Assembly: GCA_023935145.1 (NCBI GenBank)
Contig: CM043698.1
Coordinates: 34,381,001 to 34,445,000, forward strand
Source of the DNA: Bretschneidera sinensis
Taxonomy: Eukaryota > Streptophyta > Magnoliopsida > Brassicales > Akaniaceae
Length of the DNA stretch: 64,000 bases
Direction of reading: 5' to 3'
Shown here: positions 12,601 to 21,327 of the stretch, in pieces
Layout of the letters: every line of letters starts with the position of its first letter
Numbering within the stretch: the first letter of the stretch is position 1
Position numbers and translations under genes: made by a program
Notes under the pieces: model-generated
What the model saw: the letters and a program-made list of their open reading frames with translations, nothing else
Database searches by the model: none
What the model was told of the DNA's origin: nothing

Positions 12601-15600
12601 TATTGAACGAATCTGGGTCGAGAATTTGGATAGAAGATCTAATTCGGCATACAATCAGAGAACTGCCTTGAATGCTTCATTGTACCAAATACCAAGATGA
12701 CTAGAGAAGAAACCATAATACTGTTCACAAACAATGCAGCACGGGTACTGTTCACCAGGGATGGACTCGAACAGAGCCCACGAACTAACTATTCGAGCTC
12801 GATTCGGTCAAAGCTCGATTTGATCGAGCCTCGAACTGAGCTCGAGCCCAACTCTTAAGCTCGATAACCTTAACAAGCTGAACTCGAAGACTTACGTGTT
12901 TGATTTGTTAAGCTTGCGAATAACTCGATAATTTTAAATTATTTTTATCAAATAATAATATTTGAAGTTAAAAATTATTGAAGGTCCCAACTACGAATCT
13001 GAGACCTCACTTCTTGATAAAATAAAATTTAGATTTTAATCATGACCAAAACAAGTCTTTAAGCAATAATGCTAAGGCTAGAGATGTCAAGCCTTTTTGT
13101 AGAGGAAACTTCCTATTTCTTTATGGTTTCTAGGCGATGTGGGATTGATGTTCTACTAAGAGCCAAGGACTTATATACAAAATGAATGCCCCCACTCTCT
13201 TACTTCTTAGTGATGTGGGATATGTAGACATTCTCTATCCTTTCCTTTGCAACAATCCCACATCGGTTACCAAAGTTATGGATGAGAGAATTCAGCTCTA
13301 TAAATAGCCTATTCTTCCCTTCATTTTCAAGATTTCTTGGGTTCCATTGAATAGTACTCATTAAACCCATTTGGTTTAAATGAATTCCACATTTTTTATG
13401 GAATCAATTGAATTCCATATTTGGTTTTACTAATAAAAGTGTATAATTCATTTACAAATGAATTCTAGTGGAATTGAGTAAGTTTTAGACAAATTTTATC
13501 AATTTTGATAGAATTCGCAAATGAAATCTAGATATGAACTTGTATGAAATTACAAGGACAAAATTACTCGTCTCTATCTATATTTTAGAGCTATTTTTCT
13601 ATTTTTTGTTCTTCTCTCATTCTCTTTGCAGTCTTTCTTACTGATCTACACCCACATTGCATGCAACCAATCCCACGCAGTGTTTTCAAAGGCGAAGGCG
13701 TTTGGGCGAGGTGTAAGCCCCGAGGTGTTGGGACGTAAGTCTTTTGAAACCGTTGGAGTGTTTCAAAACTTTAATAAAATAATAATAAATAATTAATTAG
13801 AATAATAAAATAAAAATAATTTTAATTAATTAATTAATTTTTATCAAGGTTTAATACTTTACTATCTATAGTGCGATGATTATAATTTTATAAATATTAA
13901 TATATATATTTATATATAAATTATATGAAGTATAATTTATATTTCTATATTGTTGTAATTTGTAAGTGATTAATTAAATATTTTGTAATTATTATTAAAC
14001 TAGATAACACGTATTATATATTTATGAAGTGTAATAATGTCACAACAAGAACACTAGCTTAGCGGTTAAGATCTATGACACTCATTAGGTTATGGGTTCG
14101 AACCTTTAATGTGCACTTTTTTCCTAAATTTTAAGTTTTTTAAAAAAACTTCACCGAGTGTACGCCCGGGCGCTTGGGGCACAAAAATTACGCCTCAAGG
14201 CAAAAGGCGAGCGCCCATCAGAAGGAACACGGGGCGTACGCTCCAAGGCAAAAGGAGAACGCCCAGCAGTAGGAATGCCTGACTTTTCACGCTTTGAGGC
14301 GTTTTCAATACGCCTCGCCTCTGGGCGCGCCCAGAGACCGCCTTTTAAAACACTGATCCCACGTACGATGGCCTGCTCCGTGCTTCAACACTTGCTTTGG
14401 CATTTGATGATTTTTTCTTTTCCTTTTTTCTCGTGGAACGGTGGAGTTTGAGAAGTTTTGTGTGCAAATTTATTTGGTCTTAGCAAAGTGAACACTAGTT
14501 ATTGATACTTGTTTTTCAACATTATTATTCCAATTGGTTTTAATTAGGTATTCAAATGACTTTTTTATTCTTTGTTTGTGCTCTTTATATTAACGTAGTG
14601 TATTTTTGTTTTACATCAATATAATAGTTGGGATTTAAAAAAATCCAAAAGAACTAAATCGTGTGAAATATTATTAATTAACTTGAAGATGTTTATATAT
14701 AGTCCTTGTTATATTTCATAAATTTGGAAGATTAAGTGACTTGTAAGAAAAAATATAAGCAAAAAAGACAACATGATTAAAAGTATTATAAAACCATTTA
14801 AATATATTTAGGATTTTTATGTAAAATTTAGAAAATGAATTGAATTCTAAAGTTAATTCCAAACATAAAATTTATTTCAATTCTACAGTTTAAGTTTATT
14901 TGCAAATGAATTCTATTTTCATTTCATTTGACAATGAAGTATGAATTCATTTGCAAATACATTCTAGTTTCATTTCATTTAGAAATGAATTGAATTAAAT
15001 ACTTGAAGTCATATCAAACGGAGTGTAAGAGTTAAAATGTTTTAAACATTTCCAAATAATGCCTTGGCTTTTGTTGATTGCAAATATTAAACTTGAATAA
15101 AAGTTAAATTTTTTGAAACAATTAGTTTTAATTTAGCTTGAGTTTGGGTTCATCTTGGGTTTGAGTAGCAAGCTCGAGCCGAATCGAGTTTGAACTCATT
15201 AAAATGTTGTTTGAATCGAGCTCGAGCTCAAATTTTGAGTTCGAACTCGAGTTCAATCTCAAGTTCGAATTCGATTCAGTTTGAGTCCACCCTTATTAGT
15301 ATTCACGTTACTGTTCATTGATACTGTTCACCGACACTGCTCACTTTTTTTTTCTTTATTTGTGATTTATTTAGAATCCCAAAGAACATGCTCTGATACC
15401 ATCTTAATAACGTTTGTGTTTAAGGTTTAAATAGAGATGAGGGTTTAGACAGAGAGAATAAAGAGACAATCATATATATAGAGAATTTAATATTATGAAA
15501 TTACATCAATATTTTTAAACCCTAATACTCTAACACTCTGATTCATTAAACTAGGTATTTTTGAAAAATGACCACCCTGAATAATGAGATCAGCCTCTGG

Positions 15601-18600
15601 TACAGGGATAAATGTAATTCACCAACTAGATTTATTGGAGAAGGCATCTTTGGCTGAAACTGTCATTTGTTTCACGCTGCTGATGGATTTTATGTGAGTT
15701 TAATAGGAGAGAAAAGTGAGGCAAGAAAAGTAAGGGGAAAGAAAAGTGTGTGGAATGAGATTTTCTCTTGTTTAGTAGGAGGAAAAAGTGAGAGGAAAGA
15801 AAATTAAGAGGATTGATGTTTTCCACTTGCATGTACAAATCATAATCCTCAAAAATTGGGAGGATTGAAAAGAGGAAAATAGGAGAGAAAAGAGATGAGA
15901 TTATCAATATACCAATTAATCTCCATATAATCTCCCACATTAATATCCATTAACATTACATAGGATATAATGGTAAAACTAATACTATTTACATTTTATT
16001 TGCTCTCACTTTTCCCCTTTGCTAAATTAGGGTAAGAGAAAACTATAATCTTTCCTCTTAGTTTTCCATCCTCTCTACTAAACACATGAAAGAAAAAGTT
16101 AATCTTCTACTTTTCTATCCTTTAGTTTTCTTTCCTCCTCCTTTTCTCGCCTACTAAACACACCCTTAATGTTGACATGAAGTGAATCTTAATGATTTTT
16201 ACAGAAATTGGTTCATAATTAATCATCGTTTAGTTGTTTTTAATCAGGCTTGCTTTAGGTCAATTTTTACAGTATGCTTGTGGTTTTTTTGTTGGTCTTA
16301 AAGGCATAGTTAACTTCAGCTCTTTGTTCTTTCTCATGCAGAGAAGTTTTTCCTCAGGGTTCTTCCATTAGACATTTGGTCTTTTTGAAATTTTTTGTTA
16401 TGCTTTGCAATTTGGACAGGGTAATCTCTGATAAACTATGCCAACTAATGAAGTATTAAGAGCTTCATAGGCGTCTTGCGATATTAGGAGCTTGCCTTAT
16501 TGTTCTTAATAAAAGACACCTCCCTATGAGGTTTGGGCATCCAAGATCTTTCTTAATTATTTGGCTGTGGTGTAAGTAGATAAATACATAATCATGATCA
16601 TGTACTAGTTTTGAGGTTTAGGTTGTGTTTTAAGGTTGTTTTAGAAGAACAACTCATTGACTTGCTTGGGACTATACTGGTGATGTCTGAAATCTGAATC
16701 TTAAAATTCTTAGTAATTATCAAATCGTTGCTTAAGATTGGCCACTCTACAGTTTACAATGATTTCACCTTTTTATTATCTTAGGCCGAGCTTGATCATA
16801 TTTTAAGTCCCAGTGCTTTAGCTATATCTGCATGGTTTTCTTCTTATGTGCATTCCCTTTTGCTTTGCTTTTCACTGCATTCTTTGTTACATTGTCATAA
16901 TATTTACAGTTGTAGGAGGCCAGCCAATTGGTGCAAATAATGCAATATTTGTTACCTTAAAAATTTATTGCTACGATTTGTGGACACAAAACGATTTCAT
17001 GTTTAACAGACATGGATTGTTGAACTTGGCACAATTTTAGACACAGGAAACGATTGTATATGTGTTTGTGAATTTTAAATTTCATCCATATGATAGGTTT
17101 ATGTCTAGAAATTCATAGCACCCTCGTAATTTTATATGTTTCCAAGGAAGGTGAATTACCTTATTACTCCATATGAGCGTCAGTTACAAGTAGACATGCT
17201 TGCCACGTCCTGAACTGCCCTACAAATCATAGCTTGGTTGCAAATAACAGGCTATGTAATTTTCTATTGTCTTATGGTGCCTTGTTGATCATGATTTTCG
17301 ATTATAAATGGCCCAACGCGGTATATCTTGATTTGAATTGAAGCATTCATGATATATAGGCTTTGCTTCAATTACTAACCTTTTCTGTGCATGTGCACAA
17401 GGATTTTGATACTGCTAAAGCCATTGAGTCCAAATCCTACAATGCTCTAATGGGGGAGCTTGTTGCCCTAGAAACACAAAACATGGAGGATGAATGCAAA
17501 AATAATCCTGGAGAAGATTGCATTGATTTTGCTGCTGCAACAACTGCAACTCTAGGGGTTCCTTCTCCGTGCCTTTCAAAAACTAGATCTTTTGACGATT
17601 CTCCATGTTCAGTCTCCAATCAAGAAATAGTAAGAAAAGGAGATCTTGAAGAAGAAGCAGAGCTGTTGAGAGCCTTGAAATTGTCAGAGACTGAATTTCC
17701 AATATCAGTGGGTAATTCTCTTGTATCCAATGCTAACGAAGGGATTGTGTCTGTGTGTTCAGATGAAAGTCAATCTTCCAAAAAGGATGTGCTTGTTGGT
17801 TCTGGAGACACATTAGATGGGAACACTGGCATTGAAAATCAAAATTTTCATCAGCCAGAACCTTCCATGTCAGGTAATCGTAGTTCCTTGAGCAATGATA
17901 CTAGTAATCAGACATGTTTGAAGACCAATGCAGGGGAAGAAGTATCTTCAACCTCAAAGGCTGATGCGGGTATTTACCTTGATCAGTCATCTTGTAGAGA
18001 ATCTGGAGAACATATCATTTGTGATGGTGTGGTTGAGAAGAGTAGCATGCAGAGATTGGTGGATGACAAGAGTAGCTCTGAGACACTGGTGGTTGAGAAG
18101 AGTAGTGTCCAGTCAATGGTTGTTGAAAAAAGAACTGAAACACTGGTCAAGGTTGAGGTTGAGTGTGCACCTTCTATTTCTCTTGATAAAGGTACTGCAT
18201 CTGTGGATGAAAACCATATGGATATATCTCGAGGGGATGAAAAAGTTGAGAAACAGTCCACTTCTACAACTGATGTTCATGAACCAGCAGAAAACCTTCG
18301 TGGGTGTCATACAGCGGAAGTATCAGGGTTAACTATGTCAAATACTGATTCAGATTCTAGTGGCAAATCGCGGCCTGATGTATCTAAAGCTTTTACTTCA
18401 AGTGTTGATGGCAGTGAACCTTTATATGAAGGCGAGGAATGCATATTAGATTCAGGCACTACAGTATATGAAGACAGAGAGCCTGTGTATGAAGGTGAGG
18501 TGATTCTTGCAGAACAAGCTGAAAACAGCGTTGCAGATTCCTGTAAAGTATGGGCAAAAGATGGACTCTCTCCAGAACAAGGTAAGTTGTGCTCAGTATC

Positions 18601-21327
18601 AAATAAGTGGATCAATGATATGGTTTCGAAATTGCTCAAAGCATTTTTTTTATTCTATTTAATTCATTTCAGGGGAACTGATCAGGAATTTCTTGAAGAA
18701 TACTGCCAGTCAGTTGACCTTTTATGGGTATGTAGAGTTATTGTTTGGTTACAGAAAGTTCTTTTGGAATCTGTATGCTTTGTTATGCTGCGCTCAAGGA
18801 AACTTTGCAATGATTAGTAATATGTTTTTGCAGGCTTTTCTGCTTACAAGATGGTCTAAAAGAGCGTGAACTTTGTGTTTTTTTCCGTAATAATCACTTC
18901 AGCACCATGTTCAAGGTCAGTTATAAGCTGCAATGTACTTTGTAATTTTACTTCCTGCTTTTGAAAACCATCTAGTAACTGGGAGACAGTTTGAAGAAAA
19001 TATAGTGTTGTTTCTAGTGTAACTTTTCTTTTATTTTCTGAAAAGATCTTCGAAATTTCATTTGCTTGCAGTATGATGGTGAACTTTATCTTTTAGCTAC
19101 AGATCAAGGTTATCTAAATCAGCCTGATTTGGTCTGGGAGAAATTAAATGAGGTACCTACATTTACTTCATTTTTTTTTTTGCCAAGAGTTAGTCGTGTC
19201 ATAGTTATTGAAATCTGATCACTGACTCTAGTCCTAGTTGAAATCAGAATGATATGCATTTATTTCATTGTTTGATCCTAAATCTTGAATTATTTTGTAG
19301 TTTTTAATGAAAAAAAAGTTAAGGCACTGCTTGGTTAGGCTTAATAGATTACTTTGATGGTTTAATAAAGAAATGTAGCTGCTTTATCTCTTAAATGTAT
19401 GCAAAAATGGAGAACATCTTACTGTTAGATAACAAAAAATGATAAACATCTTAATAAAAGCGTAGAAAGCAAAATTTCTTTGTGCTAATGTTGGCTATTT
19501 TGGTGGTAATATTGTCCCAAACCCACCCCACCCCTCTGCGGACTCTCCTTTAGTAAGATCTTAAGTGGTGTTGACCCTTTTTACTAGGTGTCTGTCAGTT
19601 GATGGTAGTAACATGGTAATGTTAGCAGAAAATTGAAATTTCTTCTGGAGCTAACACTTTGATGGTTTGCTGTTATAAGTATTTGGAAACCTTTCTTTTT
19701 GTTTTCTTTTTCTTTTTCTTTTTCTTTTTTGGGGTGTGGGGTACCTTAAAAAATACTTTCTGAAGTTCATAAGTGAATCAAGTATTTTTCTGTCTTCTCT
19801 TTTCTTTTTATTTTTTCTCCAAATGAAAATAAGAAAACCTTTTTGGAGATGATAGGCAAGTGCTTTATATGAAAAAAAGGGTCAAATTTTCAGTTAAAAC
19901 TTCTTATTGTAGTGAGTTGGTATCCAAATATTAACTTATCATGCTTTCAGGTCAATGGGGATACATTGTTCATGACTGGTGACTTCAAGGAATTCAAGGT
20001 GGAAAGTCACACAAATGATGCATGGGATGAACATAATGCTATGACCAGTACTGCTGTATGTGGTCTACTTCTGTCTTGATCTCTTCTTTTCAAACTTGTC
20101 AACAATGGCTCACATGAACTGATTCAAATTTACATGCCTCAGGACTATCTTGCCAGCATTGATAGTGCAAGTCAAGCAGGGTTGGATATAAAGTAATTAC
20201 TTCTAACTTCTGCTACATTGATATTGTAATCATTGGTTTGAATACTTGTAGATGGAAGGCCTCTGGTGCTATTAGTAGTCTCTTCATCATATTCTTAGAT
20301 GCAGTAGATCTCATTCTGGGGTGATTGTCATATTAAGTTGTGTAAGAATCACTATATTTTCTTTGACCATTCATAATCCTTATTATGTGGATTTAGGCTG
20401 TTCATTGGAGAGTGCTTTTAATATTGGGTTTGGGCATTAATTTCATTATTGTTTGGTACTAGAACAAGACAATGAAATTTAATTTGAATATTAAAATTAT
20501 ATAATATTTTTCCAACGGCCTTTCTGTTCCAATCTTCAAGAGAAAATCCTTAAGAAACATTGATTATAGTTTGTGAAGCTATGATTCATTTTAAATTGCA
20601 TGTATATTATCTTTGCAGTTCTGATCTGCAACTGGCAATAGCTCTGCAACAGCAAGAGTTTGAACAACAGCCACAACGTCAGAATACGCAGCAACCATTT
20701 TCTGGTGGTGGTTCAAGACTGGTCACAGGTCCACAGGTATACTCTGCATAATGTTTTTCCTCCCACCCAATTTCCTGAAGTAATTGTTACCTTCAGTGTT
20801 AGATCAGTTAGTCTTACACCTGATTATCTGAGTTTGCATACCGTGTACTTTAAATAACTAATAAAATGTTATGAGTGGTTTGGTAGATTTTTTTTATTAA
20901 GCCCATCTAGCCTCATCTTATCTTTGTGGGTGATATATATAAAACAAATCTTTCATGCAAAAACTGTACAACCTAGGGAAATATAACTATATGTGGATTA
21001 TTAGTGCATTGTTGAAAATACATTATCAAACACTTAACAAAATTATAGCCTGAATTTTCACGGGGGGTAGTGTAAAATACAAATTATTTTTAATTTGGAA
21101 TTGCTCATCAATAATCTCAAAATGCTTGAGAATGATTCCAGGTGTTCCACTTGTATAGATTTCCTTTGCAGAATAGTAAACAAAACATATAAGAGAAGTG
21201 TACAGTGACATTTAAATGCCGCTGTCAAAATGTCATTTTGCAGGTGGCAAGAAATAGTGGCAGGAATTCGTCATCTTCATCCGCAAAGCCTGAGGGAAAA
21301 TCAAAAGACAAGTGTACAGTGATGTGA
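695..21327 (+). CDS. MINDY (FAM63)-type deubiquitinase, 5' end missing
   Basis: K48-linkage-directed ubiquitin hydrolase family. Exons read from homology and GT-AG sites: 695-813, 964-1070, 1161-1248, 17402-18581, 18673-18727, 18834-18915, 19072-19152, 19951-20055, 20143-20192, 20619-20736, 21244-21327; phases are consistent and give about 688 residues. The first exon continues the catalytic region ([13 protein letters not shown]); the catalytic Cys is upstream of the window. The later FRNNHFST block carries the expected catalytic His. The long exon 4 encodes an acidic, Ser-rich linker with a canonical ubiquitin-interacting motif at 17648-17695 ([16 protein letters not shown]) and a doubled YEGE phrase. 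Near the C-terminus, [15 protein letters not shown] matches the inverted ubiquitin-binding (MIU) motif of MINDY proteins. The protein ends CTVM, a possible CAAX prenylation box. Introns are normal in size except the 16 kb one after 1248. Family assignment is strong; substrate preference is inferred from animal relatives. Confidence 0.9.
1249..2476 (+). other. 5' part of the giant MINDY intron
   Basis: The donor GT is at 1249-1250. No exon recognised. It contains a short direct repeat: about 19 bp around catgccccagattatggt at 2381-2399 and again at 2413-2431. The 3' limit is the Copia insertion point. Confidence 0.6.
2477..2638 (-). repeat. Copia 3' LTR (162 bp)
   Basis: On the + strand it starts TGTTAACG and ends CTCTAACA. 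It matches the right-hand repeat over the atatatagagaatttaata block and the two flanking blocks. Confidence 0.85.
2646..4461 (-). pseudogene. Copia pol 3' half: integrase C-part, reverse transcriptase, RNase H
   Basis: RNase H is the best preserved part (2646-2969, with [12 protein letters not shown] and [13 protein letters not shown]). The reverse-transcriptase YVDD box is at 3581-3592. The integrase/RT linker with [16 protein letters not shown] lies at about 4380-4460. Frame changes occur throughout. The integrase breaks at 4462-4475, where the LINE target duplication begins; the protein continues on the far side at 11569. Confidence 0.85.
4462..4475 (+). repeat. LINE target-site duplication, left copy
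   Basis: TTGTCGACACTAGG, identical to 11555-11568. In the minus strand the same bases encode part of Copia pol (PSVDK), so this is Copia sequence duplicated by the LINE insertion. Confidence 0.9.
4882..6440 (+). pseudogene. LINE ORF1 (nucleic-acid-binding, gag-like) remnant
   Basis: Starts [20 protein letters not shown], the usual opening of plant L1 ORF1 proteins. Conserved blocks include [15 protein letters not shown] (about 5160-5205). Several in-frame stops and shifts follow. The tail to 6440 is acidic and poorly conserved. Confidence 0.6.
6859..6863 (+). repeat. solo-LTR target duplication, left copy (GTCTT)
   Basis: GTCTT precedes TGTTGTTCG; the identical 5-mer at 8123-8127 follows CCCCTATCA. 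Confidence 0.85.
6864..8122. mobile_element. solo LTR (about 1.26 kb) inside LINE ORF2
   Basis: It begins TGTTGTTCG and ends CCCCTATCA, so it has the TG...CA ends of an LTR. It is flanked by perfect 5-bp duplications GTCTT (6859-6863, 8123-8127). Removing it and one GTCTT restores the endonuclease reading context (VCL, then a stop in place of Q, then ETKLE). No polymerase coding sequence lies inside. This fits a solo LTR left by LTR-LTR recombination; a large non-autonomous element is the alternative. Orientation cannot be set. Confidence 0.85.
11555..11568 (+). repeat. LINE target-site duplication, right copy
   Basis: TTGTCGACACTAGG directly after the poly(A), identical to 4462-4475. Confidence 0.9.
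11569..12498 (-). pseudogene. Copia pol 5' half: gag-pre-integrase and integrase core
   Basis: In minus order: [20 protein letters not shown] (gag-pre-integrase, about 12330-12390), a region with [21 protein letters not shown] coding (about 12060-12120), then the integrase core phrase [20 protein letters not shown] (about 11760-11815). It stops at the LINE junction and continues at 4461 and below. The 12.5-12.75 kb stretch beyond it shows no recognisable domain. Confidence 0.8.
13361..15028. mobile_element. inverted-repeat element with TGAATTC-rich arms
   Basis: The left arm begins TTAAACCCATTTGG and the right arm, reverse-complemented, begins TTACACTCCGTTTGA. Both continue with repeated AAATGAATTC-type words (13361-13520; 14835-15028), so the arms are inverted repeats of each other at moderate identity. 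No coding content. The hAT element at 13678-14355 sits between the arms. Confidence 0.45.
13678..14355. mobile_element. non-autonomous hAT element, 678 bp
   Basis: Terminal inverted repeats CAGTGTTTTCAAAGGCG and CGCCTTTTAAAACACTG (17 bp, one mismatch), with a perfect 8-bp target duplication ATCCCACG at 13670-13677 and 14356-14363. GC-rich subterminal repeats built on GGCG flank an AT-rich centre. The interior contains a tRNA-like B-box word (gggttcgaacc, about 14094-14104) but no foldable tRNA. A second, degenerate copy in opposite orientation is at 53365-53967. Confidence 0.92.
15403..15535 (-). repeat. Copia 5' LTR (about 133 bp, degraded)
   Basis: Homologous to 2477-2638. The primer-binding site complement GCTCTGATACCA is at 15390-15401. 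Its end next to the primer site has drifted, so the boundary is good to a few bases only. Confidence 0.75.
15690..16168. mobile_element. MITE-like inverted repeat, about 480 bp
   Basis: The left end (TGTGAGTTTAATAGGAGAG at 15693-15711) matches the reverse complement of the right end (TGTGTTTAGTAGGCGAGAAA). The polypurine left half and polypyrimidine right half are therefore inverted copies of each other. The phrase TGTTTAGTAGG recurs internally at about 15772. No coding capacity. Confidence 0.6.
16169..17401 (+). other. 3' part of the giant MINDY intron
   Basis: Unique-looking T-rich intron sequence ending at the acceptor AG 17400-17401. No exon or repeat recognised. Confidence 0.6.
17648..17695 (+). 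other. ubiquitin-interacting motif (UIM) in the MINDY linker
   Basis: Encodes [16 protein letters not shown]: an acidic patch, then the L..AL..S..E spacing that defines a UIM. It lies in the linker that separates the two halves of the catalytic domain. Confidence 0.7.

Larger units (their letters stand above)
12756..15294. mobile_element. TIR element with GAGCTCGA-rich ends, nested in Copia
   Basis: The left end is CAGGGATGGACTC (12756-12768) and the right end GAGTCCACCCTT (15283-15294), an inverted match with one mismatch. Both ends run inward into about 130 bp of GAGCTCGA/TTCGAACTC-rich sequence in inverted orientation. No transposase was recognised. A clean 8-bp target duplication could not be read, so hAT-like membership is only suggested. 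The interior holds the elements at 13361-15028 and 13678-14355. Confidence 0.55.
2477..15535 (-). mobile_element. Copia (Ty1-type) LTR retrotransposon, degenerate, with nested insertions
   Basis: Minus-strand element in the MINDY intron. Related short terminal repeats lie at 2477-2638 and about 15403-15535. Flanking 5-mers are CTATG (2472-2476) and CTCTG (15536-15540), a target duplication with one mismatch. Just inside the right repeat, 15390-15401 reads GCTCTGATACCA, the complement of the initiator-Met tRNA primer site TGGTATCAGAGC. In minus order the readable pieces are gag-pre-integrase, integrase (split by the LINE), reverse transcriptase with a YVDD motif at 3581-3592, and RNase H. Gag and protease are not recognisable; much of the space where they belong is occupied by the element at 12756-15294. 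Many stops and shifts: dead copy. Confidence 0.9.

Noticed and set aside
14041..14110. tRNA gene suggested by gggttcgaacc
   Set aside because: Only a B-box-like word is present. No acceptor, D or anticodon stem can be drawn around it and it lies inside a hAT element.
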